Below, piece by piece: positions 20,601-31,325 of a stretch of 64,000 nucleotides of DNA (within the stretch, counting starts at the first letter, position 1; each line of letters begins with the position of its first letter). The notes below the pieces were generated by a model, which was not told where the DNA came from, ran no database searches, and worked only from the letters and a program-made list of their open reading frames with translations. A program made the position numbers and the translations under genes. This DNA comes from Warburgia ugandensis. Lineage: Eukaryota; Streptophyta; Magnoliopsida; Canellales; Canellaceae. The stretch covers positions 7,828,327-7,892,326 of the forward strand of contig CP141137.1 in NCBI GenBank assembly GCA_035236585.1, read 5' to 3'.

Positions 20601-23600
20601 AGTTTGAAGCTGGAACTAGGTTTCCATGTCTGACCAAATGGTGGAAATCATGAAAGCTGAAAACAAATTTGCACTTTCACCGGTTCCATGCATTTACCCC
20701 CAAGCATAAAGTCTCAAGAAGAATGTCTTGTTTCAGGGAAAATTAGGTGATGAAATTTAGCTAACACTCACTAGCTATATTGTCTTATGAATAGGGACTC
20801 AGAAATTGCAAGACCTTGATAATAGTATTTATGTGAACAGAATAAAGATCAGAAGAAACTAAAAGATGTAAGTTACTGGTATGCAATAGCTTCCTTAGAT
20901 ATATCCTACATAATATGAACCCCATCTAAACATCTGGCTATGAATTAATACGGATTCCTTGCACTGAACAATTTGCATGAGTTTGGTTTCCAAATTTGCT
21001 GTTTCTCTTTATTACATCACTATGTTTCCATGCTTTAGAAATCTATTCCTAAGTTTTTTTTCCATTGCATGCTTGAGGTACTTGGAAGTGGTCAAGAGTA
21101 TTTCAGCACCGTGCTAGCAATATTGGAATCCTTGGGCAAAATGCCAACCTCATTTTGCAACTTTTCAATCTTTATCTGAGACTGATGTAATCCTTTATCT
21201 TCTTGTACTAGGAGGTTCTTCACACTGATTGATTGTCTATGTTTGAATGTACACATGGTGCTAAATTAGCAGTTTCCAGGGTCCATTCCGAGATTGATGC
21301 TGTACTTCATGTCATGCTAAGTTTAATTTGCAATATTGATTATGTACTTCATGTCATCTAAGATAAGTTTTATTTTTTTTTTCAAAGTTCAGTTACCAAG
21401 CTGCTCTGCCACCTGGATTGCAAGATTTGATCTGTAACATATGACATTCATCAAGGAGTTCCTCACTTAATATTGGCGTGCACTTCACTAGATGTTGAGT
21501 GTTTCTGGAGCTTGAGCTTTCTATTGTTTTATTGCTTTGCTTAGTGGTTACATGTTACACGGTTCTCATAGAGTCATACTAAGCTTGCTGCATCTTTTTA
21601 ATAAGTTTATTTTGAACATGAATCTATTTGATGAAAATAACACACTTTTTGAGTTATTCTGCTCTGCTCTGAAAATACAAACGTCTCATTGTGTTATCTT
21701 GGTGTAACAGGCCAAATTCCTCAAGTCTTGTGGTACCTTACTGGAAACTCCTGCTGAAATTCGTAAGGCATCTGAGAGAGTGAAAGTTCTGCCCCATGAT
21801 GGAGATGATACATCTTCCAAATTCCATTCTTGGCTACCAGGTAATACTTGCAAAAAACTCCAGTGGGAGGAGCGGCCTGATCCTGTTCCAATTATCTGTA
21901 ATGAACAGGGAAACACAACTGTTCATCAGATGTCAAGTCCTTCAGAGCCTCGAATGGGCAGGTAGATATTCTGAGTACGTTCTGGATCTTTTTCTAATTG
22001 TAAGCGTCTGCTCTTTTTATACTCAAATCATGTTTACTGCCTGATGGTTTTCTGCAGCTTCCAAAGCTTTTTGGCCAAGGGAAAGGAGGAAAGGGAAGAG
22101 AACTGCTGTGGATCTTCTAAGAGCAGTGGATTTGAGTATCTTGAGACTGTTACTTCTGGTTACCCAGATGCAGGTAGTCACTGCAGGAAGAAGTCTGTCC
22201 GGTTTGAGTGTGACACTTCTGGGAAACCAAATACGGAAATCCAATTGCTAAGAAATACCCCCTATAAAAATGACACCTGTGGTTGGGAGCAATCTGATTC
22301 CCCATGTACTGATGATCCAAAAATCCAGCAGGTTGGATCAAGGTATTCTCCTTATCCAACTCCGTTAAAACTGTCAGATGAAATGCAGACACCAGGTACT
22401 GTTTATCCAGCAAAGTTAGAAAATTTTGCAATTGGAAAAAACACTCGTATCAGATCCCAGTATGTGTATCCAGTTTTAAATCCTGTAGAGAATTTGACAC
22501 AGTGGAATGCACTCAAGGACTCTAATGCCTGTCAGCTCGGTTCCTCAGTGGAAACATTTGATCAAACTAAAGATGCAAGTATGGAACTTCCAGGATTTGG
22601 TAAAAACCAGCAGTCTGTTTCTGACTCATGTGAGGAACCCCTGAATAATTGCAGGCTGACTGTGGATGTTAGAGAGCAGAATCAGCACACCCCAATTGCT
22701 GTAGATGCAAGCTTGTCCCAGTGGCTAAAGCCATCAAATCAAAACCATGCGATTGTCTCTAATGGAAAATTTCTCCCTGGTAAGGGTTCTGATGGAGACA
22801 GGCCTATTCTTGGAATTGTTGCTGCACATTGGAGTGATGATGAACCATCTCGAATTTCTCCGAAGGGGTGGGATGGAAATGGAATTCCAAATTCAACTAC
22901 TAAATACAAGGAGGTGCAGTGTCCTGTCCTTGTCGTTTTTCATTTTATGATCCATACATTTCTTTATGCTATAGAACCTTTGTGGTATGCCTCTTCTCCG
23001 GACCCTGCATACGTGGCAGCTTCGTGCACAGGGTTGCCCCCTCTTTACATTTCTTGGTGCTTGTTTTCTGCATGGATAGTTAAAGAAGCATATTATTAGT
23101 ATTATTATTCGTTTAAAGGGTCTATACTGGTATGCAGGATCAGAAAGTCAGTTGGCATGCAACCCCTTTTGAAGAGAGATTAGAGAAGGCATTGTCGGAT
23201 GAGAGGGTTTTCCTACCAAGGTCTGTGGTGCTGCCATGCGATTTCTGAAAATCCAACGAATCTTCTCTTTTTGACTTCCATAGTTATGTCGAGCATACTC
23301 CTTGCTCTGTTCTCGTACCATGCTTTTTGCTTACTTTCATGTGTCTGCACACCTTAAGCTGTGTTTAGCAGTTTCCATATGAACTCATGTTTTCACACAA
23401 AATCATGCATATACTTTATTGAGCCTATGTAGCACAAACTTGAAGAAGTTTGACATGTTGCAGACGGCTGTGCCACATTCGTGAAGAAACAGGTTTCCAT
23501 GGAAAAACATTAGTTTATCTATCGTTTGTTTCCTTTGTCTAGTTTGACCAGTAATGAAGTTCTAATGCTTTTCTGTTGAATCTACTTTTATTTTCTAGAT

Positions 23601-23896
23601 GCTTTATTTTATGAAGACCATCTTTTACTAGCCTTCTGATTCAATCATCCTGCTCCACACAAAGGGTTGGGTTGGGTTGATTGATTACATGCCCACTTCA
23701 GATCTAAAATCACGTCAGCATTTTCAGTGTTTCATTTCGTTATTTTATCATGTGATTAATCCTAATAAGTTGTCCATGTTTCATTTGCAGGGATCTCAAT
23801 GGTAAGCCCATTGACTTTGACGAGAGTGAGGAAGCTGACACTGCAGCTTCATGCATACAAAGTTTGGCTCGCTCAGAGACAATCTTGATTTCATAA
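17655..23896 (+). CDS. JASON: JASON-like meiotic protein, seven exons
   Basis: Exons: 17655-17744, 17847-17895, 18052-18149, 21711-21961, 22058-22913, 23138-23220, 23791-23896. All introns are GT-AG and the frame joins cleanly to about 510 residues. Family hallmarks: the N-terminus MGCLFGCFRVKD, EPLVSRNRLSSLL in exon 2, the acidic ELKEE joined to AKFLKSCGTLLETPAEIRKAS and KFHSWLPG across exons 3-4, GWDGNGIPNSTTKYKE ending exon 5, and VSWHATPFEERLEKALSDE in exon 6. In Arabidopsis, JASON is needed for correct spindle placement in male meiosis II, and its loss gives unreduced pollen. Gly2-Cys3 suggests N-terminal acylation (inference). Exon 5 is long, polar and low in conserved motifs. Intron 3 is 3.56 kb; intron 5 contains a SINE fragment. 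No coding damage seen. Confidence 0.9.
18150..21710 (+). other. Large intron 3 of the JASON-like gene
   Basis: A 3.56-kb intron between GT at 18150 and AG at 21709-21710. It holds only chance frames. A segment at about 20466-20705 starts GGCCTGTTTGGTTTGGAAG and ends with CCCCCAAGCA, which looks like a small transposon with weak inverted ends; a distant relative may lie at 25220-25460. No conserved non-coding gene recognised. Confidence 0.6.
22969..23046 (+). mobile_element. 3' fragment of an Au-type SINE in intron 5
   Basis: The sequence from TAGAACCTTTGTGGT through CTCCGGACCCTGCATAC to GCACAGGGTTGCCCC matches the last third of the Au consensus. It starts about 55 bp after the intron 5 donor. 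The tRNA-derived half is absent. Confidence 0.85.
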
Positions 23897-26439
23897 GCAT
23901 CAAGACGGCATTAAGATTTGATGCTACGGTGACGAGTTTCTGGTTGATGCGGCATTTTGCATTGACCTGCATTTGTATATAGCAGTCGCCTTCCAATATG
24001 GTTTCATGATTTTGAAGTAGAGGTAACGAGTGATTGTCAATCAGCAGTATGGACCGTGGTGTAAGATCTATTAACGTGGCTTTTAAGTCTGTTACATTTT
24101 GACTCGTAACAGTTAGGTTCTGGCTTAATACAACCATGCGTAGACGTAAACCACGAGCCATCTGGGTTCTTGCTTGGGTTCAGGTGTTTGGATTTGAGTC
24201 CAACCTGGACCATTTAGATTCTGTGAACAGATTGTTATGAATCACAGGAAAATGATTTTCTGATTTCAAATTGGAACATGAGAAAGTTTCTTTGCGTGAT
24301 GAACTGTTCAGTTAGCCTTACAGGTGATCCAAACCGTTGACCTTGAGGTCTCAGTGCTCGAATTCCTGGAGATCTTCTCCATGCATGACGCTAACCAATC
24401 TTATTTTGTACTGGATATACCATTGGATAAAAAGGCAGGTTGGGAAATCCATACGAATCTGGGGGGATCAACGTATCTGTTGCCGAAGATTTCTTAGGTG
24501 TGGTGGATCTAAGATGGAGTCCTAGGATGAACGTTTGGATCATCACTCATCATTCCCCCCACTTGAACTTGTATCTTGTGCATGTATTTCGAGAAAGTGC
24601 ATTGATTTTAGATGTTGCTCATTGTTTGTTACAGAAAGTACTGGCACCGGGAATGGGTTTGCATGACTATAAGATATACGAGGGTTATAGCATCTGATCA
24701 AATTACAAGGGCCCCTGCTCCCTCTCAAAGGAATAGCAAATTCATAACTTTGCCCTTCTATAAAATTTGTAAGTTGGGCCCGCCTTTGCCAGTCCGTTTT
24801 ATATGTAAACAAGGCTAGATCAAAAACCTTTTACAACTGTTGAAACAGAGCCAAGGAAGCGATGGTTTGGGGAGGGAGTGGAGGCAGGAATTTTTTGCTT
24901 TTCGTCCCATCCAAATCGTAGTTTTTGTTGTTCATAGGCATTTGAAATGTGTCAGTTTTCAGGGCTTATATTCTGAAATGAGAAGATGGGTGTGGATGTC
25001 TTACTCTACTTTCATCAGCGGTGCTGAAACGGCTTTGACTTTGTTGAAGCAGATGACATTCTGATCTGGAGATGGAGAGAACCAACGTTACTGTAGTACG
25101 AACAATCTCTTCTGTCTTTCAGTTTACCCTGTCATAGAAACTGGCCTTCATCGAGATCATCATTGTCTGTATCACGGCCTACTCTCTCTGTTTTGCTTCT
25201 TTCAACGAAGTAGCACTGGAGGGCTTGCTTGGTTAACAAGAAATGTTTTTGCCATTCTTCGGCAATGCCAGTTCCATTTTAACCACATCCTATCACATAA
25301 TTTTCTTAACAATGAAATTTCATGTTCTGAAGGTAAAACATATTTGCACTATAATGAGGGTTTCATTTTGACGCGGAAATATATTTCCATGTCAAATCAA
25401 ATAGTTGAAATCGTGGAAAAGTGGAAATGATATCCGTTTCTGACTGTCCCCAGGCATTTCTTGCTGGAAAACACTACGCCGATACAGACAAGGATGCATC
25501 TGCCAAGTGTGCTAGTTTGTGCCTTTGATGAGTGGGGACTGCCTGATTGAATAATAGCTTGAGATCCAATATCTGGGGTGTGGCATCCTTTTCTATATCT
25601 ACATCCGCCCAGAAGATTTGATGCATTAGCTCTCCTATACTCTTTTACAGTTTAGGTTTCTTTTTATTATTTATGAATCTCAGCCATTAAAAAAAAGAAT
25701 TTCTCAACTATTAGGTTGGATGTTTGACATCAATTAGTGGGTTTAGGTTTTCGGTTTTTGTCATATCGTAGTTGATGTTTATAGAATTAATAAAGAACAT
25801 TTCTTAGGAAGTCTTAAAGGACGTCTTGGTTGGAACTTGTAAGCGTTTGGTGTATGGAAGAGCAGTGCTGATCAATCTTGAAGCTTATTGAGGAGCTTTA
25901 ATTTGTTTTTTGAAAGGTAAGAACTTTATTAATGACCGTCAAGAGGAAGGTAGAAAAGTACAAAAGTCCCCTCATGAACCGCAAGGTCTTAAGATAGAAT
26001 ACACTGTAGTCTATACCTATGTGAGTGAGAATCCTATATATATATATATGTAATGTTAGGATTAGTGTGAGTGAGTGGGTAAGAGTTAGTATGTAGATAA
26101 ATAGAGGAGGCTCTGAGCCTCTTCCTCCTCTTCTATTGTATCTGATCAGAAATAGTAAAAGCGCTTCCTCCTCTTTCATAGATATAGATCAAGTTTAGCC
26201 AAACCACGTAACTCCTTACTGCTTTTATTGTGTGTCTCTCACAAACCTGTCAATCCTAATTATCAGATCTGTCAACACTGATTATCAGATATGTCGATCC
26301 GTGATAGATATGGCACAACAGTAAGATGTGCAATGGATGCAACCGGTTGCTATAGTATTCCTAAACCTCGAGACCAACAAATGTCAAGAGGAGAAAATAA
26401 AATACATCAAAGAATGTAGCACCCCAGCCAAGAAATCCA
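23897..26439. other. 3' flank of the JASON-like gene and intergenic DNA
   Basis: The first few hundred bases should contain the 3' UTR. At 25220-25460 a segment starting GGGCTTGCTTGGTTAAC and ending CCCCAGGCATTTC resembles the transposon-like segment in intron 3. At about 25920-26310 a stretch with a TATATATATA run and CT-rich blocks could be a decayed LTR, but I cannot define ends. Confidence 0.4.
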
Positions 26440-27420
26440 ACTCTATTGTTGGGCTGTCAACAAATGCCTTCTCAAATCAAACCTCCGAAGAACAAGTAAA
26501 ATGAATGACAAGATGGTCGATCTCCTCAAGCTGGTTAACATATAATATGCACTTGCTAGGAATCGTCCACCCCTTAACTCGAAGCATATATGGGTTGGTT
26601 GGTTGCCTAATAAAAAAACCTTGCAAAGCATTGAACTCTTGGTGGAACTTTCCATGTCCAAATCTTCTCAATCACATGATAGTTATTGACACCCATCGGT
26701 CCCTTAAAGCATAAAGAGACCGAGGATTCACCAATAGCCTCCTATATCTACTTCCTTTTGTTCTCTCATAATCTGCAATAAAAGAAGAAGCTGAAACTGC
26801 CATGAGTTGCTAATCTGCATCTGCCTCTGATTGCAAATTAGTTCTTCTTATAAACTTAATGTTCCAACAATTACCAGCTTTTCCCACGCTTCTATGATCA
26901 GTATTAGAATTCTCCTTGTCAATCACTTGAACAGAAAATCTTGCAAACAATTATTGTAGAGTACATGTTTCTGTTTTACCTCTAATTCCTCCACATGCAG
27001 CCATCATTCATTCCGGACTATGGATAGCATCAAGTCTTTTACTCCACAACATATTTCTATCCTCCTTATATTTCCTTAGCCACTTAGACAATAAAATGGA
27101 ATTAAATTGTCTAATAGGTCTAACGTGATGGTAGGATTTGAATTGGCTTAGATTGCATTTTATGGTCTCCTGGGATATCTGGTATACACTTGGTAGAAAA
27201 GAGTGAAAAACATGAAAATAGGAACAATAGTAGAGTATTCTAGTTTCCTATTTCAGCAACAGCGCATTTGCTTGATCAAGAGAGGAAGGGACCTTTTGGC
27301 CCACATGGAAAAATCTATGTGCTATCTATATCGTAATAATTGTAGACCCAGCTTATCTTCTATTTGTGTCAGCTTGGTACCAAATCTAGGAACAGCAATA
27401 TGCTGCCCTATATAGAGAAG
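26440..27420 (-). mobile_element. L1-type LINE relic, RT end and zf-RVT domain
   Basis: Minus-strand translation of about 26480-26690 gives a zf-RVT-like block: a decayed W/VPP region, FIRQPTNPYMLRVKGWTIPS, then CILYVNQLEEIDHLVIHFTCSSEV, close to the GW.IPS.C..C...EE..DHL..HC..S pattern downstream of RT in plant L1-type LINEs. Upstream (about 27050-27420), degraded blocks KLTQIEDKLGLQLL and STIVPIFMFF fit the RT C-terminus. Multiple stops and frame changes. Boundaries approximate. Confidence 0.6.
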
Positions 27421-27964
27421 GCTATGATACTTAATTAGATGAGAATTTCTATGGAAAAAGCAACCATGAAAGATGCAATATAATTTTTTTTGAATTTTCA
27501 TAATAATGAAAGCCTGAATATTTGAAATGATTGAAGAAGACTTATAGAAGTAATTTCAAGCTAAAATTTTACAGGGTGATTTCTCACGCTAGTGTTGATT
27601 TTTTATTCTTTTTTGCTAAATTTTGTGCTTTTTTTATGTATATACAGTGAGATATAATTTTTGTTAGAATCAGCTTTTGTGTAAAATGTATTTTCGAGAT
27701 TTTGCAGAGTAGTGGTTGTATAATTTTTCAGAATGTCTTACAATTTTTAGAGAGTTCTATTGTTCTTTTCTTTACCTTTTTAATTTATGAAGAATAGCCT
27801 GTTTTGCATTGTCTTGAATTTGTGGGTTTGAGACTGCCTAGCTCCGGCTAAACCAAGACACATGGCTTCCATCTATACTATGACTTCACGAAGCATTTAC
27901 TTTATTAGATGAATAAAATTCTTTGTCTTCATGTCATTGATTTGTCACAGAAATTAGAAGATGT

Positions 27965-28180
27965 TTGAGGAAGCACAAATTAGCCAAAGTGCCCGAGGTT
28001 CAATATGAAGGCAATTTTGAGGATCAAGATATCAGTGATTATGACAGTGATATATTTTATGACAAGTCTGAAAGTGAAGATGATCTTAGGCTTGCTGATG
28101 TTGGAGGCTGCTATACAAATCCCATCTCTAATGTTACTCTTGGTTCAAACAGTGCACCATATGAGTGGCGAGGACTGTGA
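27965..28180 (+). other. Short acidic open frame, unrecognised
   Basis: A 71-codon frame rich in Asp/Glu and Ser (FEDQDISDYDSDIFYDKSES). I do not recognise it. Acidic segments of this kind occur in some MULE transposase N-termini, so it may be a transposon scrap, but no catalytic or zinc-finger motif supports that. No clear splice context. Confidence 0.2.
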
Positions 28181-28413
28181 CAATGGGCGTGTTTTTGACA
28201 ACTACTAGATGATAATGATTCTTTGACCAATGTCATGTTTGGGTGATAAAATCTCGAGGATAATGATAGAGATTAGGGCATGGTAATTATTTTGTATGAA
28301 GATGTGGTGGAGAATAAGGAAGCTTATGGTGATTTTTGGTGTGGAGATGTGATGGAGGTTCCACTCATTTGCAGGCATTTTGTAGCATCTCATGATCAGG
28401 GAGGTCTTGGATA

Positions 28414-28746
28414 ATGACTCAAATTGATAGGCATACATTTCCTAATACTTTATACTTGAGTACAAAAGAGGTACTTGAAGTTTTGTCATGGTCACATTAT
28501 GGATCCATTCTTCCTACTCGAATACATTCATTCTTCATTTTTCATGCTTGTAGTAGTAATGGTTCTTTTACATCAATAGGGTGTGATGCATACATCAACG
28601 TATTTATTAAGACTTCACTACCCAAAGGAGATAGTCCATTTCAGCTGCTACATGGTCAAGATGAACCAATGTACAGTGCATGCCTTTTTAGCACATGTCG
28701 CACAGTCATTGTTTTTCCTATGTGTAAGAGTTTCTTATTAGAGTAG
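28414..28746 (+). mobile_element. Possible copia integrase C-terminal scrap
   Basis: A 110-codon frame includes YINVFIKTSLPKGDSPFQLLHGQDEPMYS. This resembles the end of copia integrase, where a ...LPTK...SPF/YQ.L.G..P.Y block follows the catalytic core. The similarity is weak and no catalytic residue is included. Confidence 0.3.
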
Positions 28747-28749
28747 CTA

Positions 28750-30700
28750 GTTAAGGTGCTTAAGACCTAGGAGATTGAAGAAAACAGTGCCAAGCACAGG
28801 AGAATATTTCATTGGGCCAAAGTGCATAGTAAGATTCCGATAAAGGTAATATAAATAAATAAATAAATAAATATAGCAACATTGCTAAAGATACCATTAA
28901 AAGAAAGATTGCCGTAGAGGTAATGCACATACAAGCAAAAGTTAAAAAGTTGAAAAGACAGCGCATCAAACAACGTTGGATATTTAACTATGAAATACAT
29001 GGGGACCTTGTGAATTTAGGGAGAAAATGTTTCCAATCTGAGAGGATTGCTCTTTTCAGAGAGGAGGAGAGGTAGTTGTTGATTTTTGTAGAATTGAGGA
29101 ACAACATCTTCTTATTGAGAAGTCATAAAAAACTTACTTGAAACATAGGAAATTTTAAAACTGTTTCTTGGAAGGGTAACGCTTATCTATGTTGAAGCCT
29201 TGAAGAGCAATTAAATCTTGCCTTTTGTTCTGTATATCCTGCTGCACCAAGGTCCCTTTCTTGCTGAGGCATTTATTTTCCACTATTAGTTGAACCTTTT
29301 GAACTTATTGGGAACTTGGAATTGCCTTCTTGTATTCACCTGTCCGTTACTTCTTAATACACTAGCTAAGTAACAATATGTAAGTGGCAAATCTCTTGCT
29401 TGTTTCCTAAAGCTTGGTGAAGCTTATACTTGGTTGATCTTAGTGTTTCCTTGGTTGATTATCACCTAGGTCAACTTTCCTTTCCGAAAAAGAGTAACTA
29501 GCGAGGCTAAACCTATGTTATCTTCTAGATAACACAAACTAAACCTTACTGTCTACTTTTTGGTAACATGGTACTGATAGGTTCTTCACATAAATACATC
29601 ATAAAAACGATGGGCAATCTCATTTTCATTTCTTGGATATTCTGTGTGTAAAAGCATTTTGGTCATCACATGTGTGGTCATATTAGTTACCTCCTTAGAA
29701 GTGTGGCTGAGTGTTATGTTTCATGTTTCAACTCTGATTTCATTTCTATATAAGAGGAATGCTACAGTTTAGGGTAATTACACTCAATTAGAAACCGATT
29801 TCTAATGAGTGGTCTAGCTAAAATATCTTGTAGACATTAGTATAAATGGTGATTTATATGGTGTGAGAGTATGGATACACAATTTTACTAGCTAAACAGT
29901 GATCATAAATCGTTAGCATATTCTACCAAACATCTTGGATGCATTGGCTTTATTCATAGTCTTGTCTGAGGAGACTATGAGGGAAGACTTCTCAGCATTT
30001 CATGAATCACAATGCATGGAAAAGGATACAATGACTATTAGATGAATGCAAGACTACTATGTCCTAGTTGATATATTTCTACAAACATGTTGAATGTAAG
30101 ATCCTATATTTTATTAGAGGCTCCCTCCTAATATGGGAGCAGGGAAAACCTCCTAGCTATGCTAGAAAGGAGAGAGGATCCTGTCCCTTCTGAGGGAAAG
30201 AGAGAGCTTGACTAGCTCCTCCCTCTCTCCTCTAGCAATACTACAATCTTTACTCTAAGCTCTAGAAAATTTACTCTACAAAGTAGAAAATCTAAAGAAA
30301 TCAAGTAAACTATCCTAAATTGGTATTTTGTATGCAAGACTATCTTAAAATGTAAGAAAGTAGGAATTAAACAAGAGAATTGAGAGAAATTATAACTACC
30401 CAAGATAGGTGTGTGAAATATATAAGAAATTTATAAAACTAGATTGAATAAGATTGGAGCTTCCCTCAAGTATCTTCCTATCTAGAAAGTTTACTCTGGA
30501 ACCTTTCTCTTGTTATCTTTGAGCTTTTTAGGCTCTGATTCTTCTTAAGAATTGCTCTGATTCTTCTTAAGAATTATCCCACCCCTAATCCTAATCCTTA
30601 CGGATCACTAGAAGGTCTTGTAAAAGGGAATCTTGCTATCCCTAGTGCCAACAAGTTGAGATGTCATAGTATTGCCCTTGCTTATTGCCCAAGTCTAGGT
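28750..30700. other. Intergenic, nothing firm
   Basis: A short (AAAT)n run lies near 28850-28873. A weak inverted pair lies at about 29757-29930 (GGAATGCTAC versus the complement of GTTAGCATATTC), with CTAGCTA-type inner matches; it could be a small MITE. A hairpin of GGAGAGAGG/CCTCTCTCC lies at about 30160-30240. No gene seen. Confidence 0.4.
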
Positions 30701-30875
30701 ATTATCTCATCATCATCAAAGCCCTTATCTCGATTAAGTGTTGGCTACATGAATCTTATTCCACCATTCCCTTCTATCAAGTGCTATGGCTTCATTTAGT
30801 CCAAAAGTCATTAAATCTTTTCTCAGTACTTCTATCCACATAGGTTTTGGCCTTTCCATTGCCTTTGTTTAATGA
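30701..30875 (-). mobile_element. 5'-truncated RTE-type LINE, 3' end
   Basis: On the minus strand an unbroken 41-codon end of the ORF runs 30859-30734: MERPKPMWIEVLRKDL..., then LDRREWWNKIHVANT and a TAA stop. This matches the conserved C-terminus of plant RTE proteins (RP...W.E...RD......A.DR.EWR..IH.AD). It is followed by GATAAGGGCTTTGATGATGATGAG, the family's characteristic tail. CCAAGTCTAGGT (30689-30700) and CCAAGTCTAAGT (30876-30887) form an 11/12 target duplication, so both ends are fixed. Confidence 0.85.
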
Positions 30876-31325
30876 CCAAGTCTAAGTGTACTTCCAAAAG
30901 AGTTGGAAACATATATAGACTTATGCATTCGAAGTGGGAAGCATAGCTTAAGTGATCAAGTTGGTGCATGACTTTTCTACTATGGAGTTTCTAGAATGTG
31001 CCAACACCACATGGGTAGTCACTTTATGGTGCCTCACTCTTTCTAAAAGGAAATAATACTCAGTTGATCCTCTGCACTCATGATTTCTCAGAGATCAGAT
31101 ATCTCCCAACCTAAAGATTATGCTTTTGAAGTTATATGTTGTTTTTGGCTAATGAATGACTTGCACATGGAACCTAGTATGGACTCATCGGCTGTGCATT
31201 TGAAATTAAATTGATGAATAAGGGTATCAGTATTTGACTCATGATCTCTCTGTTAGTAAATCTTCATATGATTTTGTAGCTGGAGAAATTTTGTTCTTTT
31301 ACCGATATGTTGAAAGCTGTGGTAT

